This document shows, piece after piece, positions 44,007 to 52,348 of a stretch of 64,000 nt of DNA (its first letter is position 1; each line of letters opens with the position of its first letter). A program made the translations under genes and the position numbers. This DNA is from Thalassomonas actiniarum (GTDB lineage: Bacteria > Pseudomonadota > Gammaproteobacteria > Enterobacterales > Alteromonadaceae), in assembly GCF_000948975.2 (NCBI RefSeq), contig NZ_CP059735.1, forward strand, positions 3,906,001 to 3,970,000, read 5' to 3'. Under the pieces are notes generated by a model. The model worked only from the letters and a program-made list of their open reading frames with translations, was not told the DNA's origin and ran no database searches.

Positions 44007-44909
44007 TTATACACAATCTCCAGATGCCGCGATAAATAACTGCTCCCTTAACCACAGATTGGCGGGATCTTTATCAACATTTATATGCCAGTACAAATGT
44101 ACATCTATCCCGGGCAATTCAACCGGCAAAGGGTATACCTTAACGCCTAACATCCGGGAAAAAATCATCGCCGCCGTTTCAGGCAAGGTTAATAACATCT
44201 CACTTGAAGCCACCACCTGGCAGGCGGAAAATAATTGCTGGCATCTCAGCCCGACCCTGCGCTGTAAACCTAATCGCCCCAATTCAAAATCTTCAATCCC
44301 GGGACCCGAAGCCCTGGATGATACCAGTACATGGCTATGTTTAAGATAGGTGGCTAAATCCAGCCCCTTATCTTGTGCCAGGGCGCTATGATGCTCACTG
44401 GCCACCACCATAAGTTGATCATATTGAATTTGCCTGTGCCGGATATTATCGCCAACCGGCAGCAGTACATCGATTGCCAGGTCGATATCGCCACTGGCAA
44501 GTTGATGCTCCATTTCCCTGCGCATCACCCGGGTACTGGTCAGGTTTATTTTCGGCGCTTGCCTGCTCAGCCCCGACATCAGGGAAGGCAAATACAAGGC
44601 TTCCAATGAGGCATGCAGGGCAAGATTGCAGTGTTTTTGACTGGTTTGGGGGTCAAATTGTCTCGACTGTAACAGGCTTACCTGAAGTTGATGCAGGGCC
44701 TGCCTGATCTCTATGATAACATTTTTAGCCACCGCCGTTGGCCGCATCTGGTTCCCCTGCCGGATAAACAGGGGGTCGTCGAAATGTGCCCGTAATTTCG
44801 CCAGGGCATGACTTACCGCCGGTTGTGACAGGTTCAGTGCCTTGGCAGCCTTGGTAATATTGCCTTGGGCATAAATGGCATCAAAAACCGTAAACAAATT
44901 TAAATCCAT
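44007..44909 (-). CDS. LysR family regulator of the adjacent acyl-CoA operon
   Basis: A 300-residue LysR protein with the N-terminal helix-turn-helix DAIYAQGNITKAAKALNLSQ and PAVSHALAKLR, followed by a typical effector domain. It is divergent from the SDR-led operon, and a 7-7-7 inverted repeat of LysR type (44999-45019) lies between them, 90 bp from its own start. It therefore probably activates that operon in response to a pathway intermediate and represses itself (inference). Confidence 0.88.
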   Translation of the reverse strand: MDLNLFTVFDAIYAQGNITKAAKALNLSQPAVSHALAKLRAHFDDPLFIRQGNQMRPTAVAKNVIIEIRQALHQLQVSLLQSRQFDPQTSQKHCNLALHASLEALYLPSLMSGLSRQAPKINLTSTRVMRREMEHQLASGDIDLAIDVLLPVGDNIRHRQIQYDQLMVVASEHHSALAQDKGLDLATYLKHSHVLVSSRASGPGIEDFELGRLGLQRRVGLRCQQLFSACQVVASSEMLLTLPETAAMIFSRMLGVKVYPLPVELPGIDVHLYWHINVDKDPANLWLREQLFIAASGDCV

Positions 44910-44998
44910 GCTTCCCCTGTTTCCTTAGCCAGTACCCAGGCGATAACACTAAAATGCCATTCGCTGCATAAAGCCCTTCATTAATCAAAGCCCAAACA

Positions 44999-45019
44999 AC
45001 TATTCGTAGTTTGAATAGT
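44999..45019. promoter_or_regulatory. LysR-type binding site
   Basis: ACTATTC and GAATAGT are perfect 7-base inverted repeats around a 7-base centre, the T-N11-A layout of LysR sites. A related half-site, ACTATAAAGAATATTC (45022-45037), follows and may be the activation site nearer the promoter. Confidence 0.65.
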
Positions 45020-45155
45020 TAACTATAAAGAATATTCATTTGTTTAATTGTGATGACGGGCATAGCATAAGTCAACAAGCAAAACTCAGGCTTTAGCGCT
45101 AATTCAATCATCGCCTCAAGGGATGATGATACTTTATTTTAGGAGCACAGATCTT

Positions 45156-46004
45156 ATGTCAGGGAAAAGGGTCTTTATCACCGGAGGCGCCAGCGGCTTA
45201 GGCAAGGCAATAGCATGTAAATATGCCGGTGCCGGTTACCGGGTGTGCATTGGCGATGTCAACGAAAAACGGGGCCTGGCGACAATAGCAGAGTTAACGG
45301 CATCAGGCTGTGACGCCTTTTTTGTCCATTGTAATACCACCCGCCTTGAAGACTTAACTCAGGTTAAAGAGCAGATCATCAGCCGCTGGCAGGGCCTGGA
45401 CCTGGTAGTAAACAATGCCGGGATCGCCGGTACCGCAGGCCCGATTGACCAGGTCGCTCTCGATGACTGGCAGCAGGTTTTAGATGTCAACCTGCTTGGG
45501 GTGGTACGCGGCTGCCAAACCTTTACACCATTATTTAAACAACAAGGCTTTGGCTATTTTGTCAATATCGCCTCCGCCGCCGGGTTAATGAATGCGCCGC
45601 AAATGAGCAGTTATAACGTCTCTAAGGCCGGGGTTATTGCTTTATCTGAAACCCTGAAACATGAATTGGCCCCCTTTAATATCGGCATCAGTGTCGCCTG
45701 CCCTGCTTTTTTCAAAACCAACTTAGCCGAATCCATGAAATCCACCATAGACGGCTTATCGCAGCGCCTGAGCCGCTTGATGGCCCGCTCAGCCATCAGC
45801 GCAGAAGATATTGCCGATGATATTTTCACGGCCGTCGAAAGCGGCAGTTTTTGGGTGTTACCCCATAAAGCAGAACGCAGATTATGGCTGCTCAAACGTT
45901 ACCTGCCTTTTGCGTTTGATGTGCTGATGAAAAAGAAAATCGCCAAGCTGTTTACCGCGCCGAGACCTGCTACTACCAAGACGGCGGCAACGCCGCCAGG
46001 CTAA
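45156..46004 (+). CDS. Short-chain dehydrogenase/reductase (first gene of ACAD11-like operon)
   Basis: The product has 282 residues from ATG 45156 (AGGAG 10 nt upstream; in-frame ATGs at 45123 and 45126 have weaker sites). A classical SDR: cofactor motif TGGASGLGKA, NNAG, catalytic Ser in NIASAAG and YNVSK. It would oxidise or reduce a hydroxyl/keto group with NAD(P). It opens the operon controlled by the divergent LysR gene. In levulinate-type pathways an SDR interconverts 4-keto and 4-hydroxy acyl groups, which fits here but is unproved. Confidence 0.85.
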   Translation: MSGKRVFITGGASGLGKAIACKYAGAGYRVCIGDVNEKRGLATIAELTASGCDAFFVHCNTTRLEDLTQVKEQIISRWQGLDLVVNNAGIAGTAGPIDQVALDDWQQVLDVNLLGVVRGCQTFTPLFKQQGFGYFVNIASAAGLMNAPQMSSYNVSKAGVIALSETLKHELAPFNIGISVACPAFFKTNLAESMKSTIDGLSQRLSRLMARSAISAEDIADDIFTAVESGSFWVLPHKAERRLWLLKRYLPFAFDVLMKKKIAKLFTAPRPATTKTAATPPG

Positions 46005-46080
46005 GCGCTGAAAAGGCATCAGCACAGGTAAAAATTTCCTGCTTTCGCGGCAGGTGAAGATAAAAGAACAAGGATACCCG

Positions 46081-46815
46081 ATGGCCGCATTATATTTAAT
46101 CCGTCACGGTCAGGCTTCATTTGGACAAGCCGATTATGATCAATTATCCGATAAAGGATACCAACAGGCACACCTGCTGGGAGAGCACTGGCGGGCATTA
46201 GCGGCGCCGGACAAGTGTTATTGCGGCCAGTTATTACGCCACGGGCAAAGCGCCGATGCTTTTTTATCTGCCTACCGGGGCAAGGACCTGCCGCTGTTGA
46301 AACACCCGGGATTTAATGAGTTTAATCACCTGGAAGTCTTAGCCCGTTATAACCCCAGGTGGCGGGATTATCAATTGATGAACGCCGATATTGCCGGGCA
46401 GGAAAATCCGCCCGCGTTTTTACGGCAAAGCTTTACTCAGGCGATGCAGCGCTGGATAAGCGGCGCTTATGATGATTACCAGCAAACCTGGCCGCAATTT
46501 AAACAAGGCTGCCTTGATGGCCTGCAACAGGTGATCGCCCGGGAGAGCCCTTCCTTGGCAGCAAAGGGCTCAGGGGCAAAAGCAGCGGAGACTGAAGCTA
46601 AAAACATCCTGGTATTTACCTCCGGCGGCCCGATTTCGGTGATCATAGGGCATATTCTGGGGCTGGGGGATCAGCAGGCACTTACCATCAGCCAACAGCT
46701 GGCCAATACCGGGGTAAGCAAACTGCTGTTTTCACAAGGGCGTTTAAATATCGACTATATCAATAACTACCGCCACCTGGAAATCGCCGGCAAGGAGTGG
46801 GTCACCCTGAGCTGA
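46081..46815 (+). CDS. Histidine phosphatase family protein
   Basis: A 244-residue protein beginning AALYLIRHGQASFGQADYD, the phosphoglycerate-mutase-like signature with catalytic His in RHG. A late second His lies in the YLVIG-equivalent position (FTSGGPISVIIGHILGL). The start at ATG 46081 follows AAGG at 7 nt. Such enzymes remove phosphate from small molecules. It lies between two SDR genes of the ACAD11-like operon. In a pathway with phosphoacyl-CoA intermediates it might clear misdirected phosphate esters (inference). Confidence 0.82.
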   Translation: MAALYLIRHGQASFGQADYDQLSDKGYQQAHLLGEHWRALAAPDKCYCGQLLRHGQSADAFLSAYRGKDLPLLKHPGFNEFNHLEVLARYNPRWRDYQLMNADIAGQENPPAFLRQSFTQAMQRWISGAYDDYQQTWPQFKQGCLDGLQQVIARESPSLAAKGSGAKAAETEAKNILVFTSGGPISVIIGHILGLGDQQALTISQQLANTGVSKLLFSQGRLNIDYINNYRHLEIAGKEWVTLS

Positions 46816-46877
46816 TATTCAACAGCAGCGACACATGGCAATCAACAGTAATAAAACACGATTACACGGAGTGAATA

Positions 46878-47645
46878 ATGACCAGCAACAACCTATTTGA
46901 TTTAACCGGAAAAATCGCCCTAGTCACAGGGGCCAGCCGGGGGATCGGCGAATATATTGCAAAATTACTGGCTCAGTCCGGGGCCCATGTTATCGTCTCC
47001 AGCCGCAAACTTGAAGGCTGCCAGCGGGTGGTTGACGAGATCGTCAGTGAAGGCGGCAGTGCCCAGGCCATTGCCTGCCATATCGGCGACATGGCGCAAA
47101 TAGATGATATCTTTGCGCAAATTAGCGGGCAACACGGTACCCTGGATATTTTAGTCAACAATGCCGCCGCCAATCCCTACTTCGGCCATATCCTGGAAAC
47201 CGACTTAGGCAGTTTTCAAAAAACGGTGGATGTGAATATCCGCGGTTATTTCTTTATGTCCAGCGCCGGGGCGAAACTGATGAAAGAAAAAGGCGGCGCC
47301 ATCGTCAACGTCGCTTCCGTCAACGGCGTCATTCCCGGGGAAATGCAGGGGATATATTCCATCACCAAAGCCGCGGTGATCTCCATGACCCAGGCTTTTG
47401 CCAAAGAATGCGCGCAATTTAACATACGCGTCAATGCCCTGTTGCCCGGAGCGACCGATACCAAATTCGCCGCCACCTTGATCAATAACCCGGCAATATT
47501 AAAGCAGGCCATGGCCCATGTACCGATGAAGCGGGTCGCCCAGCCACAGGAAATGGCGGGTACTGTGCTGTATTTAGTGTCCGATGCCGCCAGTTACACC
47601 ACAGGTACTTGTATCAATGTCGACGGCGGCTACCTGATAGGTTAA
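46878..47645 (+). CDS. Short-chain dehydrogenase/reductase
   Basis: A 255-residue SDR with VTGASRGIGEYIA, NNAA, Ser in NVASVNG and YSITK. GGAG lies 6 nt before the ATG. The closing GGYLIG with CINVDGGY is usual for FabG-like members of acyl-CoA pathways. It precedes the dehydrogenase gene by 68 bp and probably acts on a 3- or 4-hydroxyacyl group in the same pathway. Confidence 0.87.
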   Translation: MTSNNLFDLTGKIALVTGASRGIGEYIAKLLAQSGAHVIVSSRKLEGCQRVVDEIVSEGGSAQAIACHIGDMAQIDDIFAQISGQHGTLDILVNNAAANPYFGHILETDLGSFQKTVDVNIRGYFFMSSAGAKLMKEKGGAIVNVASVNGVIPGEMQGIYSITKAAVISMTQAFAKECAQFNIRVNALLPGATDTKFAATLINNPAILKQAMAHVPMKRVAQPQEMAGTVLYLVSDAASYTTGTCINVDGGYLIG

Positions 47646-47713
47646 GGCCGGCGGGTTAAAGCATTAAAGCTTAATAAAACAGCCGCTAGATGAGGCTAAT
47701 ACAGGAAAAAGCA

Positions 47714-48925
47714 ATGAATTTTGAATACAGCGATAAGGTCAGCAACCTCAGGGCAGAATTAACGGCCTTTATGCAGGAATATATCTTTCCGGCAGAAAAG
47801 GAAATGCACAGCCAGATAGCAGAAAACCCCTGGTCGACTCCCCCATTAATGGAAACGTTAAAAGCCAGGGCCAAAGCACAGGGTTTATGGAATTTATTTC
47901 TGCCGCTCAGTTATGGCCAGTACAGCGGCGGTCTCACCAACCTCGAATATGCGCCGCTCGCTGAAATTATGGGACAAGTGATATGGGCGCCGGAAGTGTT
48001 TAACTGCGCCGCCCCCGATACCGGCAATATGGAAGTGCTGGCAAAATACGGCAGTGACGCGCAAAAACAGCGCTGGTTACAACCTTTGCTGGCGGGAGAA
48101 ATCCGCTCGGCATTTGCCATGACCGAGCCGGATGTTGCTTCCAGCGACGCCACCAATATCGCCACCAGCATCATACGCGATGGCGATGAATACGTCATTA
48201 ACGGTAAAAAGTTCTATATCAGCGGCGCCTGCCGGGAGCAATGCCAGCTGCTCATTGTCATGGGCAAGACTGATGCCGCCAACCCCAGCCGTTATCTCCA
48301 GCAGTCGCAAGTACTGGTGCCCAAAGATACCCCCGGGGTTCATATTGTCCGTCCGATGCAGGTCTTTGGTTACCAGGATGCCCCCGAAGGCCATGCTGAA
48401 ATTATTTTTGATAATGTCCGGGTGCCGGCAGCCAATATCATTTTGGGAGAAGGCAAAGGTTTTGAAATTGCCCAGGGCCGCCTGGGACCGGGCAGGATCC
48501 ACCACTGCATGCGTTCAGTCGGCGCCGCCCAGCGCGCCCTTGAGCTGATGTGCAAACGGGTCAATGAAAGACAGGTGTTCGGTCAGCCGTTAAGCAAACA
48601 GCAATCGATACGTGAAGATATCGCCAAATCTGCCTGCCAGATTGAACAGGCCAGGTTGCTGACCTTAAAAGCGGCGCAAAAAATGGACCTCGAAGGCAAT
48701 AAAGCCGCCAAAGATCTCATTGCCATGATCAAAATCATCGCCCCCAATATGGCGCTTGAGGTATTAGATCGCGCCATTCAATGCCACGGTGCCGCCGGAG
48801 TCAGCCAGGATACTTTCCTGGCCCATATGTACGCAGGGCAACGCAGCTTACGCTTAGCCGATGGGCCGGATCAGGTGCATATGATGCAACTTGGCAGGGA
48901 GTTAATAAAACGCTATGCCGGATAA
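47714..48925 (+). CDS. Acyl-CoA dehydrogenase of the ACAD10/11 type
   Basis: The product has 403 residues from ATG 47714 (AGGA 7 nt upstream). The flavin fold is evident from [16 protein letters not shown] and [13 protein letters not shown]. The C-terminal half matches human ACAD10/11: [32 protein letters not shown] and [12 protein letters not shown]. In that subgroup the dehydrogenase domain handles 4-phosphoacyl-CoAs, eliminating phosphate to form an enoyl-CoA. The kinase that would make such a substrate is the next gene, as a separate protein instead of a fusion. Confidence 0.88.
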   Translation: MNFEYSDKVSNLRAELTAFMQEYIFPAEKEMHSQIAENPWSTPPLMETLKARAKAQGLWNLFLPLSYGQYSGGLTNLEYAPLAEIMGQVIWAPEVFNCAAPDTGNMEVLAKYGSDAQKQRWLQPLLAGEIRSAFAMTEPDVASSDATNIATSIIRDGDEYVINGKKFYISGACREQCQLLIVMGKTDAANPSRYLQQSQVLVPKDTPGVHIVRPMQVFGYQDAPEGHAEIIFDNVRVPAANIILGEGKGFEIAQGRLGPGRIHHCMRSVGAAQRALELMCKRVNERQVFGQPLSKQQSIREDIAKSACQIEQARLLTLKAAQKMDLEGNKAAKDLIAMIKIIAPNMALEVLDRAIQCHGAAGVSQDTFLAHMYAGQRSLRLADGPDQVHMMQLGRELIKRYAG

Positions 48926-49038
48926 TGCACTAAAGATAACGGCAAATTCCCCTGGGCAGGGAAAATAATATGTCATTTACTATTGTCAGCAGATAAATGA
49001 ACGACCCGGTCACCGAATCATTACAAGGAAATCATCAA

Positions 49039-50091
49039 ATGTCACAAATAAGTCCCATGGAGCTGGAAAAATTAACCGAGTATTTAACCGCCCAAGTCAC
49101 CGGTTTTCAGGGGCCGATGCAACTGGAAAAATTCACCGGCGGCCAGTCCAATCCCACCTATAAGGTGAGCGCCAAGTCCGGCTGTTATGTTCTGCGCAGC
49201 CAGCCCGGAGGCAAATTACTGAAATCCGCCCATGCGGTTGACCGTGAATACCGGGTATTAAACGCCCTTAAAAACAGCCGGGTACCTGTACCTGAGGTTT
49301 TTCACTTATGTGAAGACAAAACCATTATCGGTGCCATGTTCTATTTGATGGAGTTTTGCGACGGCCAGGTATATTGGGATGCCGCCTTAAAAGAAATTCA
49401 CAGCAACGACGTCAGGACCGAAATGTATGATGCCATGAACCGGGTATTGGTGGATTTGCATCAACTTGATATTCACGCCTGCGGTTTAAGCGATTATGCC
49501 AAACCCGGCAATTATTTCCAGCGCCAGTTTACACGCTGGAGCAGCCAATACCGCGCATCCCAATTACAAAAAAATATTGCCATGGATGAATTAAACCTTT
49601 GGCTGGAGGATAACCTGCCCGCAGACGATGGCCGTATCTGTTTGGTACACGGGGATTTTCGCCTGGACAATATGATGTTTCACCGCCAAAAAGGGGACAT
49701 TATCGCAGTCCTCGACTGGGAGCTGTCAACCTTAGGACACCCCTTTGCCGACCTGGCCTACCAATGCATGCAACTGCGTATGCCTCAGGGGATGGGCACG
49801 ATAGATGGCTTGCAGGGGATCAACCGGGCCAGCCTGGGTATTCCCAGTGAACAAGCCTATATCGAGTCCTATTGCCGGCGCATGAACCTGGGGAAAATAG
49901 ACAACTGGAGCTTTTATCTGGCCTTTAGCTTCTTCCGTCTGGCAGCCATCGCCCAGGGGATAGCCAAACGCGCAAGCCAGGGTAATGCCTCAAACAAGGA
50001 CGCCGCCAAGGCGGGCGCTTTTGTTGAGCCGCTGGCTTTAATGGCGCTGGACATCATCAATAAAGAAAATATCGGTGTTACCAGCTACTGA
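49039..50091 (+). CDS. Phosphotransferase of the ACAD10/11 kinase type
   Basis: The product has 350 residues from ATG 49039 (AAGGA upstream; an earlier ATG at 48997 lacks one). It is an aminoglycoside-phosphotransferase-fold kinase with the ACAD10/11-specific stretches FTGGQSNPTYKV, YVLRSQPGGKLLKSAHAVDR, catalytic HGDFRLDNMMFH and AVLDWELSTLGHPFADLAYQ. Human ACAD11 and bacterial LvaA kinases phosphorylate the 4-hydroxyl of 4-hydroxyacyl-CoAs. It is the last gene of the operon, 113 bp after its dehydrogenase partner. Function in this organism is inferred. Confidence 0.87.
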   Translation: MSQISPMELEKLTEYLTAQVTGFQGPMQLEKFTGGQSNPTYKVSAKSGCYVLRSQPGGKLLKSAHAVDREYRVLNALKNSRVPVPEVFHLCEDKTIIGAMFYLMEFCDGQVYWDAALKEIHSNDVRTEMYDAMNRVLVDLHQLDIHACGLSDYAKPGNYFQRQFTRWSSQYRASQLQKNIAMDELNLWLEDNLPADDGRICLVHGDFRLDNMMFHRQKGDIIAVLDWELSTLGHPFADLAYQCMQLRMPQGMGTIDGLQGINRASLGIPSEQAYIESYCRRMNLGKIDNWSFYLAFSFFRLAAIAQGIAKRASQGNASNKDAAKAGAFVEPLALMALDIINKENIGVTSY

Positions 50092-50417
50092 CCCTGTCCC
50101 GAGATTCAAGGAGAAATAACGGCAGGCAGGGTCATCCGGCGCTGCCCTCAGCTTTCCCTGCTTTCATCATACCTGGTGCCATCAGCGATTAGCAGATAAA
50201 AACTTTCGCTGTTTATCCTGTAATCTTTTGTAATGTACAAGCCTTGATATCAAGGCTATTACTTCACCTGAGTCATCAAGACTGCTGTCATCTATGTCAA
50301 ATGAGCACACTGGCCCGCGGTTAACGGCAAGGTGCTCTCCCTTATAAATTTGTCCTATCTGGCTTTAAACGGACCAATGCTTTTCATTGTTCAATATTTG
50401 CAACAACGGAGAATGCA
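50092..50417. other. Intergenic region before the di-haem peroxidase
   Basis: No ORF. Its main feature is the 16-bp perfect palindrome at 50241-50256. Nothing else stands out. Confidence 0.4.
50241..50256. promoter_or_regulatory. Perfect 16-bp palindrome, candidate operator
   Basis: GCCTTGATATCAAGGC is fully self-complementary and lies 162 bases before the peroxidase start. The core TGATATCA is the same octamer found twice ahead of the SPFH operon and once ahead of the HGSNAT-like gene. It could be a protein site or a small hairpin. It is not an FNR box, which needs four bases between half-sites. Confidence 0.45.
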
Positions 50418-51806
50418 ATGATGCTTACCTTATCTAAGATAAAAACACCTAGCCGTCAGTTAACCTTATTAACCAGCCTGTCCCTTTGTGCTTTAACGGC
50501 CTCGGCAACGGAGCTTAATGCCCAGTCACTGGATCAGAAATTGCGCATGAAATTAACTCATCATAATATCAGCCAAGTGACGCCCCCGCCTCCCCAGTCA
50601 CCGGCCTTAGTGGCCCTGGGGAGAAACCTTTTTTTTGAAAAGGAAATTTCCGGGCGCAGAAATATGTCCTGCTCCACCTGCCACAGTCCTATGCTGGGGT
50701 CGGCCGACGGCCAAAGCCAGTCCCGCGGACAAGGGGCAATTGGACTCGGCCCCGCCAGACGGCAAAAAGCAGATGAATTTTTCCAGTTCCTGCCCAGAAA
50801 TACCCCCAGCCTCTGGAACCGGGGGGTTAAGCAGTGGACAACCATGTTCTGGGACGGCCGCCTGGGAGGCACACCCCAAACCGGTTTTTTCTCTCCGGCA
50901 GGCGCCGATACGCCGCAAACATTCTCCAGCGCCCTGGCGGCTTTTGCCATTATGCCGGTGACACCGGACGAGGAAATGCGCGGTTTTCCCGGGCAATTGG
51001 ATGCTTTTGGCCAGGTCAATGAAATAGGTGAACTGGGCAATGAAGATTTCATCCAAATCTGGGATTTAGTCACCGCCCGGGTCACCAACCATGACGGCTA
51101 TAATACCTTACTCGCCGACGCCTTCCCCGGCGTACCCGAAAGCGAGCTGGATATCAGCCATATCAGCGAGGCACTCGGCGCCTTTATGACGGATGAATTC
51201 ACGGCATTAAACTCCCCCTTTGACCGTTACCTTAAAGGCAATAATAAGGCGCTGTCCAAGCGGGCGAAACAAGGGGCCTTGCTGTTTTATGGCCGGGCCA
51301 ATTGCGTCAACTGCCATAGCGGTGCACTGCAAACCGACCTTGATTTTCATAATATTGCCGCCCCCCAGGTAGGCACAGGCCGGGGAGATGCGGCACCGCT
51401 TGATATCGGCCGGGGTGCCATCACGGAAAATCCGGCGGATAACTTCAAGTTTCGTACTCCCTCCTTACGGAATATCACACTTGAAGCCCCCTATTTCCAT
51501 AACGGCGCCTTTGCAAAATTAACCGATGCCGTCAGGCACCACCTGGACCCGCAAGCCAGCCTGGCCAATTATGATGCCTCGCAAATAGAACCTGAGCTGG
51601 CAGGCATGTTTGTCAACGATGCCGACACAATAAATACCCTGCTCACCACCCGCTCCCCTAAACTCAACATCTCCGGCGCCCCGCTTTCAGAACGTGAAAT
51701 CAGCCAGATCTTGGCGTTTTTATCGGCGCTTACCGATCCGGATTCCCTCAATAAACTCGATATCGTGCCGGATAACCTGCCCAGCGGACTGACCCTGGCC
51801 GACTAG
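50418..51806 (+). CDS. Di-haem cytochrome c peroxidase family protein
   Basis: A 462-residue exported protein; GGAG lies 6 nt before the ATG and the signal peptide ends near SATA. Two haem sites are visible, CSTCH (about 81-85) and CVNCH (about 297-301), with typical ALGRNLFFEKEISGRRNMS, MFWDGRLGG, FRTPSLRNITLEAPYFHNGA. It is longer than the usual CcpA, close to the MauG-like group. It may reduce peroxide or oxidise a protein or small-molecule partner. It is a single-gene unit with its own terminator. Confidence 0.88.
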   Translation: MMLTLSKIKTPSRQLTLLTSLSLCALTASATELNAQSLDQKLRMKLTHHNISQVTPPPPQSPALVALGRNLFFEKEISGRRNMSCSTCHSPMLGSADGQSQSRGQGAIGLGPARRQKADEFFQFLPRNTPSLWNRGVKQWTTMFWDGRLGGTPQTGFFSPAGADTPQTFSSALAAFAIMPVTPDEEMRGFPGQLDAFGQVNEIGELGNEDFIQIWDLVTARVTNHDGYNTLLADAFPGVPESELDISHISEALGAFMTDEFTALNSPFDRYLKGNNKALSKRAKQGALLFYGRANCVNCHSGALQTDLDFHNIAAPQVGTGRGDAAPLDIGRGAITENPADNFKFRTPSLRNITLEAPYFHNGAFAKLTDAVRHHLDPQASLANYDASQIEPELAGMFVNDADTINTLLTTRSPKLNISGAPLSEREISQILAFLSALTDPDSLNKLDIVPDNLPSGLTLAD

Positions 51807-51819
51807 CTGTTCCGCACTC

Positions 51820-51854
51820 AGCGCTTGTTTTTGTTTAAGGACAAGCGCTTTTTT
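51820..51854 (+). terminator. Rho-independent terminator of the peroxidase gene
   Basis: AGCGCTTGT and ACAAGCGCT form a perfect 9-bp stem with a 12-base loop, followed by six T residues, 14 nt beyond the stop. Confidence 0.88.
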
Positions 51855-52348
51855 GTACTCCCTTAGCAGATAACCTGCGATCTCATCTCCTCACTCAGCA
51901 CAGCAACAAGTAAAGGTAGCGCTAATTCTCGCTATTATTTTCACTTTTGCCGATTAAAGTCGTCCTTTATGCTTAGTTCGCCAGATTTTACACCAGAAAA
52001 TCGTCAATAAAATAAAGAAATTACCTGATCACTCGTCACGTTTTTCATTTTTTCTTGCCATTTATTTCTCATCAGCTTTTTTAATTCGCCAGATTTTTCC
52101 TTTATGCGGCATTTCTTTCTTATATCGGAAAACCGGGTAATCGCGCTTCAACAAAAAAAATCTATCAATCTTTAAAAGACAACAAATTACAAAGAAAAAA
52201 ACTGACTTTGCAGATGTTGGCATAAAGCCTGTAAGACCCCAAACAGGGAAGCATTTATATCGGTGCAGGAAAACCAGCAAAGGATCAACAAGCATGAAAG
52301 AACTTATTACGAAATAACAATCCAGATTTAAGTTGTACGGGAGTAGTT
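51855..52348. other. AT-rich interval before the subtilisin gene
   Basis: No convincing gene. TTCGCCAGATTTT occurs twice as a direct repeat (51977-51989 and 52085-52097), each near a TTTATGC. The last part should hold the promoter of the protease gene. Confidence 0.4.

Noticed and set aside
50241-50256. Palindrome as an FNR box for the peroxidase gene
   Set aside because: FNR half-sites need a four-base centre (TTGAT-N4-ATCAA). Here the halves abut.
52062-52295. 77-codon minus-strand ORF before the subtilisin
   Set aside because: It is rich in Lys and Phe from AT-rich DNA, has no ribosome site and no family resemblance.
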